Origin: Cyanobacteria bacterium REEB67
Lineage (GTDB): Bacteria; Cyanobacteriota; Vampirovibrionia; Obscuribacterales; Obscuribacteraceae
Direction: 5' to 3'
Length of the DNA: 64,000 nucleotides
NCBI GenBank assembly: GCA_018971775.1
Contig: JAGXAB010000025.1
Span: 1-64,000 of the forward strand
How positions within the stretch are numbered: position 1 is the stretch's first letter; each line of letters opens with the position of its first letter. This document shows positions 20,001-26,970 of the stretch, piece after piece. Made by a program: the position numbers and the translations under genes. Below the pieces are notes generated by a model. It ran no database searches. It was not told where the DNA came from and was given only the letters and a program-made list of their open reading frames with translations.

Positions 20001-22490
20001 AGTCTGTGGGGCTACGCCATCTCGGGCGACCTGCCGATCGTACTCGTCCAGATCAAAGACGGAGACAATCTAGAACTGATCAGACAAATGGTTCAGGCTC
20101 ATGCCTACTGGCGCCTCAAAGGTCTGCTTGTCGATCTCGTCATCTGGAATGAAGATCATGGCGGCTATCGTCAGGTTTTGCAGGAGCAAATCCTCGGCAT
20201 TATCGCCGTCGGCGTCGTCGCCAACGTCCTCGATCGCCCGGGTGGTATCTTCGTGCGCGTCGCCGAGCAGATTTCGGCCGAAGACCGCATCCTCTTCCAG
20301 TCAGTGGCCCGTGCAATCATCAGCGATAAGCGCGGCACCCTCGAAGAGCAAATCATCAATCGCCCCCTGCGCGAAGCCCGTGTCCCCCTGCTCATGACCA
20401 CGAGAACAGCTGTGGACGAACGTTCCGGCGACAGCGGCGGTCCACCACGCGAGCTTGTCCTGACCAACGGTCTGGGCGGCTTCACTCCGGATGGTCGCGA
20501 GTATGTGATCACCATGTCGCCCGGGCAGACTCCGCCTGCCCCCTGGTCGAACGTGATCGCCAATCCATATTTTGGCTCGGTCATTTCCGAAAGCGGCGCC
20601 TCTTACAGCTGGGCCGAAAATGCTCATGAATTCAGGCTCAGCCCCTGGCACGACGATCCGGTCAGCGATCAATCCGGCGAAGCATATTACCTGCGCGACG
20701 AAGAAACCGGAAAATTCTGGTCGCCCACGCCTTTTCCCTGTCAGACAAATGCCACCTGCGTCTCGCGCCATGGATTTGGCTATAGTGTCTTCGAAATGAA
20801 GTTTAACGGCATCAGTTCGGAAGTCTGGGTGCATACGGCCATAGACGCACCGATCAAACTGACGATGCTCAAAATTAAAAATAATTCCGGACGAACGCGC
20901 AAACTCTCGCTCACAGGCTATATCGAGCTAGTACTGGGCGATTTGCGCAGCAAGACCAATATGCATGTCGTCAGCGAAATCGATCCTAAAACCGGGGCAC
21001 TATTTGCCCGCAACTCCTATAATACCGAGTTTGGCGATCGCGTCGTCTTCTTCGACGTCGACGAGAGCGTTCGCACCATTAGTGGTGACCGCGGCGAATT
21101 TATCGGCCGTAACGGTTCGCTGAAAAACCCGATGGCCATGGGCAGACGCAGACTCTCGGGCAAACTCGGCGCCGGCCTCGATCCCTGCGCGGCGGTGCAA
21201 GTCACTGTTGATCTGCTCGACGGTCAAGAACGAGAGATAATTTTCCGGTTGGGCAGCGGACGCGATCCGGACGACGCCTCAAAAGTGGTGCAGAGATTCA
21301 GGGGAGCGGCAGCCAGACAGGAAAGTTTCGAGCGCCTCTGCCAGTACTGGAAGCACACCCTCGGGGCGGTCAACGTACAGACCCCGGATCAATCGCTCAA
21401 TATGCTCGCCAATGGCTGGTTGCTTTATCAAACGATCTGCTGCCGCATGTGGGCTCGCAGTGGTTTTTATCAGTCCGGAGGGGCCTTCGGCTTCCGTGAT
21501 CAGTTGCAAGATTCGATGGCCGTGCTCCACGCCGAACCACGCTTATTGCGCGAGCAAATTTTACTCTGCGCCTCGCGTCAATTTATCGAAGGCGATGTCC
21601 AGCACTGGTGGCATCCACCCAGCGGTCGCGGTGTGCGCACCCATTGCTCCGATGATTATCTCTGGCTGCCCCTGGCCGCGAGCCGATACGTGCTCACCAC
21701 CGGCGATACCGGAATCCTCGACGAAGAAATCCACTTCCTCACCGGACGCCCGCTCAATCCTGAAGATGAATCGTATTATGACCTGCCCGGCCGCTCGGAA
21801 GAAAAAGGCACACTCTACGAACACTGCCTGCGCGCCATCAAACATGGCCTCACCTTCGGACGTCACGGCCTGCCTCTGATTGGATGCGGCGATTGGAACG
21901 ACGGCATGAATCTTGTCGGCGAAAAAGGCGAAGGCGAGAGCGTCTGGCTGGGCTTTTTCCTCTACAACGTACTGGAGCAATTCAGTCTTGTCGCCGCCCG
22001 GCGCCAAGACAACGAATTTGTCGAGACATGCCGTCAGGAAGCAGCCCAACTGCAAGGACACATCGAAGCCAATGCCTGGGATGGACAGTGGTATCGCCGC
22101 GCTTATTTCGACGATGGCACCCCGCTCGGCTCCGCGCAAAACAGCGAGTGCCAGATCGATAGTATTGCCCAGAGCTGGTCAGTCCTCTCGACGGCGGGTT
22201 CGGAAGAAAGACGCCGCCTGGCGATGAAATCTCTCTACCGGTGCCTGGTCGACAAGAAAGCCAATATCGTCAAATTACTCGACCCACCCTTCGACAAATC
22301 AGTACCCGAACCGGGCTACATAAAGGGATATGTGCCGGGCGTCCGGGAAAACGGCGGACAATACACTCACAGCGCCATCTGGGCGACTATGGCTTTTGCC
22401 GCGCTTGGCGACCACGAAAGAGCCTGGGAATTGCTCAACATGATCAATCCCATTCATCATTCCGTCGACGCCAAATCAGCGGCCGTCTAA
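14055..22490 (+). CDS. ndvB: NdvB/Cgs-type cyclic beta-glucan synthase, interrupted by TAA near the C-terminus
   Basis: The 2811-residue polytopic enzyme builds cyclic beta-1,2-glucan from UDP-glucose at the inner membrane. The N-terminal cytosolic part has the family signature GEWLLDNFYLIEEQIR. Several hydrophobic segments follow (residues about 440-510 and 860-1030). The GT84 glycosyltransferase has D664-T-D666 and RHRWIRGDWQ (W813). A glycoamylase-like block (about 1420-1580, SWSGSMFEYLMPLL) and paired carbohydrate-binding domains come next. The C-terminal GH94 phosphorylase-like domain includes WWHPPSGRGVRTH (2518) and GCGDWNDGMN (D2613, D2616) and would control ring size. The frame stops at TAA 22488-22490, then continues open for 131 codons with the expected C-terminal block (see 22491-22886). 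The start is uncertain: TTG 14055 has no clear ribosome binding site. Confidence 0.93.
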   Translation: MLQSDHANELLLCFKEPVTNNLAKQNAILKSLSSKLDKFGLNNPASDEDEAPFRSELFSVDQMERHGITLASIHKISPSVQEDNLLARLDDNEKILVRTRKALTDAVQAGTRITPAGEWLLDNFYLIEEQIRATRRHLPKGYSRELPRLENEQLTGLPRVYDIALTTISCGDGRVDLESLNRFVQKYQTVQPLKLGELWAIPIMLRLALIENLRRVAVAIGASMTNRDRANYWADKMVETAEKDPKSLILIIADMARSNPPMVGSFVSELARRLQWQSPALAMPLTWVEQRLAEVGLTIEQLIQAETQTQASNQVSISNSIGSLRLLGAVDWSSFVEQQSLVEQILSTDPAGIYAKMNFATRDRYRHIVEKIAHNTKKTETALADLATKIAADAARDTGPTAREAHVGYYLLGKGKAKLLAAAAGQAPLIYQLRATIKTFAIYLYIGAVLAITGAITLYCARVLSPLALKPALLAPIIVAILFTAAQLAFEIINWLSTIFKTPAHLPRMNFEPGIPPQAATLVVVPTMITSEAGVESLLEALEVRYLGNQDANIYYALLTDFIDAQTETLASDALLVEKVSEGIANLNTRYRSKENRQGDPFLLLHRPRLFNAAENCWMGRERKRGKLADLNSILRDAGGEANFACIVGTRSVFPRIKYVITLDTDTLLPRDCARHLIEAMEHPLNQPRIDAKKQIIVEGFGLLQPRVSNSLSGSRQSLFSLLHCREAGIDPYTRVVSDIYQDLFDEGSFIGKGIYNVDAFEAALHGRFPDNRILSHDLLEGCYVRSGLISDVQFFEEYPSTYLSDVSRRHRWIRGDWQILDWLLPSVPTAAKPQTNPLSLLSHFKILDNLRRSLTPPAVVALLFFAWTIARPLWLFAGLALAITFLPTLIGLCSQLLTRPKEINLSRHISDALQNAQFNGSRALLSFACLPFESFFSLHAILITLYRMLVSKKHLLEWQASSNHTPAASNIWWRMLAGPLTAAAGAALVGNCYPENLAAAAPVLLLWFLSPAIASYVSKPLAPTRSKLDAAQKLFLNKLARKTWAFFEALVTEGDNFLPPDNYQIQPVDVVAHRTSPTNIGMALLANLTAYDFGFISLGQLLDRTDKTLKSMSALERHRGHFYNWYDTQNLQPLHPLYISTVDSGNLAGHLLTLRMAVIDLGENRIVSPALFSGLATTLAVLRDSLPPALADQPALTTCNTTIQKCLAADINSLSAIISNLDNFHRQTRELARILRDLPGVGEGDATSMDLGEARWWADTLNEQAAAAEGDLIYLCPWLVSDSQAQILKTLPALDKVPSLEALSQVTKSLDGDNPELAKLRAILDLSRKRAQDRLDHFGELAEKLEDLAQMDFTFLYDKTRRLLAIGYNVEERRLDNSFYDLLASEARLANFYAIAQGQLPEESWFALGRLLMGSDAQPVLCSWSGSMFEYLMPLLIMPTFENTLLDQTYKSVVAKQIEYGMQRNVPWGISESGYNSFDAHLNYQYKAFGVPGLGLKRGLADDLVIAPYATVMALMVEPEKSYYNLALLASQGLIGKLGFYEAIDCTPRRLAARQLYAVVRSFMAHHQGMSLLALAYVLLDKPMQKQFSKEPSFKATMPLLQERVPKSIVVQTQSDGLTNQSTSIEAQESPVRVIKTANTTAPEVQLLSNGRYNVMISNSGGGYSRWKEMAITRWRPDSTLDNWGTFCYIKEIGARESTVRENQGDRPGFFSAAYQPAQQAGENFEAIFSEARVEFRRRDGDLDTHYEIVISSEDDIELRRVQLTNRSRARKTIELTSYAEVCLTSADTDSMHPAFSNLFVQTEVLEKQRAILCNRRPRSANDNEPWMFHLLVVHGAEELSHSYETDRSRFLGRGNTAQYPSALTEDGPLSNSQGSVLDPIVAARSRLTLEAHASVTVDIVTGVAETREACLALVERYKDKRLADRVFEVSWTHNQVVLRQINASDSDAQTYGRLAGAIIYPNAAYRADASILIKNRRGQSSLWGYAISGDLPIVLVQIKDGDNLELIRQMVQAHAYWRLKGLLVDLVIWNEDHGGYRQVLQEQILGIIAVGVVANVLDRPGGIFVRVAEQISAEDRILFQSVARAIISDKRGTLEEQIINRPLREARVPLLMTTRTAVDERSGDSGGPPRELVLTNGLGGFTPDGREYVITMSPGQTPPAPWSNVIANPYFGSVISESGASYSWAENAHEFRLSPWHDDPVSDQSGEAYYLRDEETGKFWSPTPFPCQTNATCVSRHGFGYSVFEMKFNGISSEVWVHTAIDAPIKLTMLKIKNNSGRTRKLSLTGYIELVLGDLRSKTNMHVVSEIDPKTGALFARNSYNTEFGDRVVFFDVDESVRTISGDRGEFIGRNGSLKNPMAMGRRRLSGKLGAGLDPCAAVQVTVDLLDGQEREIIFRLGSGRDPDDASKVVQRFRGAAARQESFERLCQYWKHTLGAVNVQTPDQSLNMLANGWLLYQTICCRMWARSGFYQSGGAFGFRDQLQDSMAVLHAEPRLLREQILLCASRQFIEGDVQHWWHPPSGRGVRTHCSDDYLWLPLAASRYVLTTGDTGILDEEIHFLTGRPLNPEDESYYDLPGRSEEKGTLYEHCLRAIKHGLTFGRHGLPLIGCGDWNDGMNLVGEKGEGESVWLGFFLYNVLEQFSLVAARRQDNEFVETCRQEAAQLQGHIEANAWDGQWYRRAYFDDGTPLGSAQNSECQIDSIAQSWSVLSTAGSEERRRLAMKSLYRCLVDKKANIVKLLDPPFDKSVPEPGYIKGYVPGVRENGGQYTHSAIWATMAFAALGDHERAWELLNMINPIHHSVDAKSAAV

Positions 22491-22886
22491 AAAGTCGAGC
22501 CTTATGTCGTCGCCGCCGACGTCTATGGTGTGGCGCCGCACATCGGCCGCGGCGGCTGGACCTGGTACACGGGCTCGGCCGGATGGATGTATCGCTTAAT
22601 CATCGAATCGCTGCTCGGTTTGCATCTGGAGGTCGACAAACTGACCTTCAAGCCTTGCCTGCCCGCCGAATGGCAGGCCTACACCATCCACTATCGTTAT
22701 CGCGAGACTGTCTATCACGTCGATATCAAGCGAGCAACGCCCGATCAGACAGGCACAATAATCACCGTCGACGGCGTCCAAAATCGCCCCGAGGACGCCT
22801 TTGTCCAGCTCGTCGACGATCGTATAGATCACCGGGCCGAAATCAGCTATGTGACCACAGAAGCAAAGCTCCAGCCCCTCTACTGA
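22491..22886 (+). pseudogene. ndvB: In-frame C-terminal remainder of the cyclic glucan synthase after the TAA
   Basis: The same frame as the upstream gene continues with KVEPYVVAADVYG, HIGRGGWTWYTGSAGWMY and FKPCLPAEWQAYTIHYRY. These are the strongly conserved last motifs of GH94/NdvB proteins, ending at TGA 22884-22886. Relatives usually read Y-K-V-E-P-Y-V-V at this point, so the TAA occupies the place of a Tyr codon and a single base change from TAC or TAT explains it. The GGWTWYTGSAGW block belongs to the active-site/phosphate-binding region in GH94 phosphorylases, so truncation should impair that domain. An independent start (GTG 22530) is possible but lacks a good ribosome binding site. 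Confidence 0.85.
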
Positions 22887-22958
22887 AACTGAGAAAAGCC
22901 GGAACTATTCTTAACTTTCCTTGTCTTCTCCTGTAATCAGTTCTGGAGAAGTAAAACC

Positions 22959-23372
22959 ATGAATAGCCGCACGATTTTGGTAGTGGAAGACAATTTGACT
23001 TCTCAATACATACTCAAACAGTTGCTGGCCAAATTTGGTTATCGAGCCCAGATCGCCAGCTCCGCCGAAGAAGCTCTGGCATCGGCCGCTTATACTCGCT
23101 ATGACGCAGTTTTGATGGACTTGATGCTGCCCGGCATGGACGGAATCGAATGCGCCAAGCGTATGCGCGAAATGGACAAACATAAGGATGTCTACACGCC
23201 GATCATCGCTTTGACGGCAATGATGGACCAGAGAGAAGCCTGCATCAAAGCAGGCATGGACGATTACCTGAATAAGCCCTATGACATCAAAGACCTGCGC
23301 AAAATGTTGCTTCGCTGGGTTTTCGACCCTTTTCATCCCAATCTCAATGTCTTGAAAGAACAGCTCTCCTGA
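22959..23372 (+). CDS. CheY-like single-domain response regulator
   Basis: The 137-residue receiver has VVEDN, phosphoacceptor Asp54 (AVLMDLMLPGMDGIEC), Thr86 (ALTAMMD) and Lys106 (YLNKPYDI). ATG at 22959 has GGAGAAG upstream. It lies 72 bp after the cyclic glucan synthase tail and may share its transcript. The sequence is close to receiver domains of hybrid kinases rather than to those of transcription factors. There is no output domain, so it acts by protein contact or as a phosphate sink. Confidence 0.93.
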   Translation: MNSRTILVVEDNLTSQYILKQLLAKFGYRAQIASSAEEALASAAYTRYDAVLMDLMLPGMDGIECAKRMREMDKHKDVYTPIIALTAMMDQREACIKAGMDDYLNKPYDIKDLRKMLLRWVFDPFHPNLNVLKEQLS

Positions 23373-23557
23373 GCATTTCCAGCTCTCGGCCATGTGCCCT
23401 GCGGGTCGGAAAGATGTGAGAAAGATTGGACCAAAGCGCAGGGAACTTTGAACATTTCGGCCTGTCGTAGACAAAGCAGATGCATCCCGAGTTGAGTGGT
23501 GCCTGCCCTAAGGTTGAGTTTTGATCAGGCTCCAGGGTCTGACACAAGGAGAATAGA

Positions 23558-23980
23558 ATGAAGAAGCTAGTTGGGCTGAGCGCCCTCATAGTTGCTTGCG
23601 TATGCATTCAGCAGGGTGCACAAGCGAACGGAGCAACCGACTCGGAAAAATTTGCCAAGTCGCAGGAAACCGCACCGGACAACACCAGCAAAAACAAGCG
23701 CGACAAAGTAGAAAATACGATGACGGCCGACAAAGCCGGTAATTCGAAAAGTGACGTCGAACTGGCGCGCACTATCCGCAAATCCATAATGGATACAAAA
23801 GGCCTTTCGGTCAACGCTCAAAACGTCAAAATCGTCGTCAAAAACGGTAACGTCACTCTGCGTGGACCAGTCGATAACGCCAGCGAGAAGGAAACTCTCG
23901 ATAGTCTGGCCAAGAGCTGTTGCTCAGGCGCTACCTTCCTCGACAAACTCGAAGTGAAAGGTCACAACTCACAGAAATAG
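23558..23980 (+). CDS. Periplasmic BON-domain protein
   Basis: The 140-residue protein has a signal peptide (MKKLVGLSALIVACVCIQQG, cleavage after QGAQA), a charged linker, and one BON domain at about 67-135. The BON core is VELARTIRKSIMDTKGLSVN, NVKIVVKNGNVTLRGPVDN and EKETLDSLAKS. BON domains bind phospholipid or envelope components and occur in osmotic-shock proteins such as OsmY. ATG 23558 is preceded by AAGGAGAA. It heads a run of stress-type genes (YflT-like, LRV-TPR, CsbD). Two adjacent Cys (KSCCSG) in the BON domain are unusual for the fold. Confidence 0.88.
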   Translation: MKKLVGLSALIVACVCIQQGAQANGATDSEKFAKSQETAPDNTSKNKRDKVENTMTADKAGNSKSDVELARTIRKSIMDTKGLSVNAQNVKIVVKNGNVTLRGPVDNASEKETLDSLAKSCCSGATFLDKLEVKGHNSQK

Positions 23981-24093
23981 TCAGACCGGACCAGCCCAAA
24001 AATGGTTCTCCGCAATACATCGTCGAATCAAACTTGAAATTATTCAGTTAAACAAAACAAACACCCCTTTACACATCTACAAGGTTGAACATC

Positions 24094-24621
24094 ATGAAAA
24101 AAGCAGTAATTTGTATCGTGCCCACCGAATCACAAGCCGAAAACATCGTCGATTCGCTGCGCGTGGCCGGATTTTTTCCCTCCGACATTTCACTCCTCAT
24201 GCCTGACACCACCGGTGTCAGAGACATGGGCCATGAAAAACACAGCAAAGCTCCCGAAGGCACTTCGGTCGGTGCCGCTTCCGGCTTGATCGCCGGTGGT
24301 GCGCTCGGTTGGTTGGCTGGTATCGGCGCCCTCGCCATTCCCGGCGTCGGACCTTTCGTAGCAGCCGGACCGATCATGGCCGCTCTCGGTGGTGCCGCCA
24401 TCGGTGCTGCTGGTGGTGGTGTCACCGGCGGTTTGATCGGACTGGGCATGCCCGAGTACGAAGCAAAACAGTATGAAGGCAAACTGCATGAAGGCAATGT
24501 CCTGCTCTCAGTACACACCGAAGATGCCGCCCAGGTCAAACGTGCCGAAGAAATCTTCAAGGCCGCCGGCGCTAAAGACATCAAAGTCTCCGGCGAAGAA
24601 AAAGTCAAAAAAGACCGCTAA
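24094..24621 (+). CDS. General-stress-type protein with glycine-zipper core (YflT/DUF1269-like)
   Basis: The 175-residue protein has an N-terminal alpha/beta part (AVICIVPTESQAENIVDSLR) reading like the YflT/heat-induced stress domain. The middle is a long Gly/Ala-rich hydrophobic stretch (ASGLIAGGALGWLAGIGALA, then ALGGAAIGAAGGGVTGGLIG) that can insert in or lie on a membrane. The C-terminal alpha/beta half (KLHEGNVLLSVHTEDAAQVK) repeats the first fold. ATG 24094 is preferred over an upstream TTG because AAGG lies 9 nt before it. A strong terminator follows at 24633. It is likely induced under osmotic, dehydration or envelope stress together with its BON and CsbD neighbours. Confidence 0.8.
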   Translation: MKKAVICIVPTESQAENIVDSLRVAGFFPSDISLLMPDTTGVRDMGHEKHSKAPEGTSVGAASGLIAGGALGWLAGIGALAIPGVGPFVAAGPIMAALGGAAIGAAGGGVTGGLIGLGMPEYEAKQYEGKLHEGNVLLSVHTEDAAQVKRAEEIFKAAGAKDIKVSGEEKVKKDR

Positions 24622-24632
24622 TCAGGCGATTG

Positions 24633-24681
24633 GAGACCGGGAAAGAGCAAATCAAATGCTCCGACCCGGTCTCTTTTTTTG
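24633..24681 (+). terminator. Rho-independent terminator after the YflT-like gene
   Basis: Perfect 9-bp stem GAGACCGGG (24633-24641) with CCCGGTCTC (24665-24673), a 23-nt loop, and at least seven T after the stem. The remaining ~270 bp to the next gene (24682-24954) show no further gene or clear element. Confidence 0.9.
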
Positions 24682-24954
24682 TCCTTAAATAAAAAGCAAG
24701 CGAATCTATCAGCAGAGGCTTCAGCAAACGCGCAATTTAAGCGTCTCTTGATACCACCTTGAGGAAAGCCGCGGCAAAAAAAGATTGCCGAAAGACTACT
24801 AACCTGGAACCAAATGCTTCTTTGCGCCCTCATTTAAAGCAGAGTCTTGTAGTCAAAGCATTACAAAGCAGTCAATACCCGGCACTCCGAATCGAATCAA
24901 TTTACAAAATTTGTGGACGGTAGCGCCAGCGGTATCAAAGGAGTAGTTCAGGCC

Positions 24955-25608
24955 ATGAGCACGGAAACAAAATCAGCAAGCCCAAACAACACGTCCGACA
25001 GCGGCAACCAGCATGCCCAGGCCAAGACAAGATTAGCCTCGCATCCTGACGCCAAACCCGAAACCCTCGAAAAGCTCAGCACCAAGGGCGATGTCGATCT
25101 CACCCAGCGCGTAGCCGAAAATGCCAACACGCCCACCTCGACACTGGACAAATTGGCCAATCACGATAGTCCGAAAGTGCGTATCGGAGTAGCTGACAAT
25201 TTGAGCACTCCGCCTGAACTGATCGAAGTCCTGGCCAACGACGAAAACCCTGACGTACGCTATCGCGTCGCCGAAAACCCCGAAACGCCAATATCGGTCC
25301 TGGAAAATCTGACCGCAGACGATAACCCTTACGTGGTCGCCCGCGCTCAGGAGACACTGGAAAAAGTGCTGAGTATCAGCGAGCGCGCCGATGATTTGAT
25401 GCTCAAGGAGCAATACGCCGAAGCGGAAGCACTCTATAGAAAGTTAGTTATAGGTCTGGAAGAGTATCTGGGAGCACAACACCCGGAGGTAGGTAAGGCT
25501 CTTCACAAGCTAGCCGCTGTCCTCGTCCCGCAAAAACGCGAAGACGAAGCCAAGGAGCTGGAAGTAAGAGCAAATGCAATTAACAGCGCAAAAGGAGAAA
25601 TATCGTGA
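24955..25608 (+). CDS. LRV (leucine-rich repeat variant)-TPR fusion protein
   Basis: The 217-residue protein starts at ATG 24955, chosen for AAAGGAG upstream; a GTG at 24913 also opens the frame. Residues about 15-135 are four to five repeats of about 24 residues with the LRV pattern L-A-x-D/H-x-x-x-x-V-R-x-x-V-A-x-N-x-x-T-P (for example VRIGVADNLSTPPELIEVLA and VRYRVAENPETPISVLENLT). A TPR-like helical pair follows (ADDLMLKEQYAEAEALYRKL, with VGKALHKLAAVLV). There is no signal peptide. The last bases overlap the next start (GTGA), so the two are translationally coupled. The role is presumably protein-protein contact. Confidence 0.8.
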   Translation: MSTETKSASPNNTSDSGNQHAQAKTRLASHPDAKPETLEKLSTKGDVDLTQRVAENANTPTSTLDKLANHDSPKVRIGVADNLSTPPELIEVLANDENPDVRYRVAENPETPISVLENLTADDNPYVVARAQETLEKVLSISERADDLMLKEQYAEAEALYRKLVIGLEEYLGAQHPEVGKALHKLAAVLVPQKREDEAKELEVRANAINSAKGEIS

Positions 25609-26507
25609 AATATCTTAAATTACTCGTCCCCGCACTTGTGGCGGGAAGTCTGACCATGGCGGCACAATCGGCCGTTTTTGCTCAATCAGAAATGACCACA
25701 GTCAGAACGACGACGACAACTACATCAACTCCTTACGTGCTGCCCAGCACCTCGACTTATGTAGTCGTCGACCCGATCACCGGCGAACAACGCGGCGTCT
25801 ATGATCCCATGCAAAAAGCCACTTTCGCTGTCGCTCCCGGTCTGGTCGTCATCGACAACAGCAGCAATCAAGCCGTTGCCACCTTCGACTCCAGCGGCAA
25901 TGTCATCGCCCTCACCTCAGCGCCGGTATTCGATCCGCTGCTCTCATCGATCGATGCCAGAAGATTGCAATTCGACACAATGATCAAAGATTTGAAAGTG
26001 CGTGGCGGCTATGACGAAGCAACCATCCTTGGACTGGCTTCTGATCTCGAGCGTATCAATGCTCAGGAAAGCGCATACAGAGCCTCCGGTCGTCCACTCA
26101 CCTACGCTGAAGAACTCTCCCTGGCCGTGCAGCTAAATGCCCTGGGCGATCGCATCACGCCATTTTCCCGGACCGTGACGATCACGCCTTTAATCGGCTC
26201 CAGATTTGTTTCCACCGATGGCCAGATTGTTCTGGTCGATAGCTTCGGCGGACGCAATCTGACCATGCAAAGACGCATCGATGCCGAATATGCAGCCGGA
26301 CGCCTCTCCAACAATCAAGTCGCTCGTCTTAAAGAAGAGTTGAATGATGTGGCCAGCCTGCAGGCAAAATATACAAAGGGCGGCAAAATCAAAGACGGCA
26401 AACAGCGCCTTCTCACCGAAAAACTTGACCGCGTCCAGACCGATATGGATAAAGACATCGCTTCGATCAATGAAAAGCGCGCCCGCATCGGTATCAAGGT
26501 CAACTAG
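25605..26507 (+). CDS. Secreted hypothetical protein coupled to the LRV-TPR gene
   Basis: The 300-residue protein starts at GTG 25605 inside the stop of the upstream gene, with AAGGAGAAA before it. A clear signal peptide (MKYLKLLVPALVAGSLTMAA, cleaved near VFAQ) is followed by a Thr-rich stretch. A repeated small motif comes next (YVVVDPITGEQRGVYDP, then AVAPGLVVIDNSSNQAVATF) that resembles WG- or FecR-like short beta elements. The C-terminal half is helical (RRLQFDTMIKDLKVRGGYDE; NDVASLQAKYTKGGKIKDGK). I recognise no named family. It is exported, probably to the periplasm, and stress-linked by position. Confidence 0.75.
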   Translation: MKYLKLLVPALVAGSLTMAAQSAVFAQSEMTTVRTTTTTTSTPYVLPSTSTYVVVDPITGEQRGVYDPMQKATFAVAPGLVVIDNSSNQAVATFDSSGNVIALTSAPVFDPLLSSIDARRLQFDTMIKDLKVRGGYDEATILGLASDLERINAQESAYRASGRPLTYAEELSLAVQLNALGDRITPFSRTVTITPLIGSRFVSTDGQIVLVDSFGGRNLTMQRRIDAEYAAGRLSNNQVARLKEELNDVASLQAKYTKGGKIKDGKQRLLTEKLDRVQTDMDKDIASINEKRARIGIKVN

Positions 26508-26574
26508 CAAGGCACATAGCGCCTGCTCGGCTATAGTCTAAAAGAACAAAAACAAATAAAGAAAGGAGATCGTT

Positions 26575-26772
26575 ATGAACGTCGAACAATTGAAAGGCGA
26601 CTGGAAACAACTCGAAGGCAAAGTCAAAGCCAAATGGGGCAAATTTACCGACGATGATATGAAAGTAATCGAAGGCAAACGCGAAGAGCTCTGCGGCCGC
26701 ATTCAGAAACGTTATGGTTGCGCCAAGGAAGACGCCCAAAAGGAATTGGACGAGTTTTGCAAAACGCTTTAA
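26575..26772 (+). CDS. CsbD-family stress protein
   Basis: The 65-residue hydrophilic protein has the full CsbD pattern: NVEQLKGDWKQLEGKVKAKW, then GKFTDDDMKVIEGKREELCG and RIQKRYGCAKEDAQKELDEF. An ideal ribosome binding site (AAAGGAG) lies 7 nt before ATG 26575. CsbD proteins are abundant under general stress (sigmaB regulon in Bacillus, abundant in E. coli as YjbJ) and are thought to be cytosolic with unknown mechanism. Two Cys residues (LCGR, GCAK) are not part of the usual pattern. Confidence 0.93.
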   Translation: MNVEQLKGDWKQLEGKVKAKWGKFTDDDMKVIEGKREELCGRIQKRYGCAKEDAQKELDEFCKTL

Positions 26773-26831
26773 TCGGCGCTGCATGATTGTCCAGAAGTTC
26801 TGACTAAGTTTTCTGCATTTAACTTAGACCC

Positions 26832-26870
26832 AGAGAAGAGGCCGGTGGAGCGATCCGCCGGCTTTTCTCT
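26832..26870 (+). terminator. Terminator-like hairpin after the CsbD gene
   Basis: Long imperfect stem: AGAGAA-GA-GGCCGGTGGA pairs with TCCGCCGGCTT-TTCTCT around a GCGA tetraloop. The stem is strong but the downstream T-run is replaced by TTTTCTCT inside the stem, so efficiency is uncertain. It could act on either strand. Confidence 0.65.
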
Positions 26871-26970
26871 GTCGTGCGGAACTATCAACCCTTGACCATT
26901 GTCGATAAATGTAATCACGACACGCGACCCCATGGGTCGAACGGCGCTCCGGGGAGGGAGCCATCACGGT

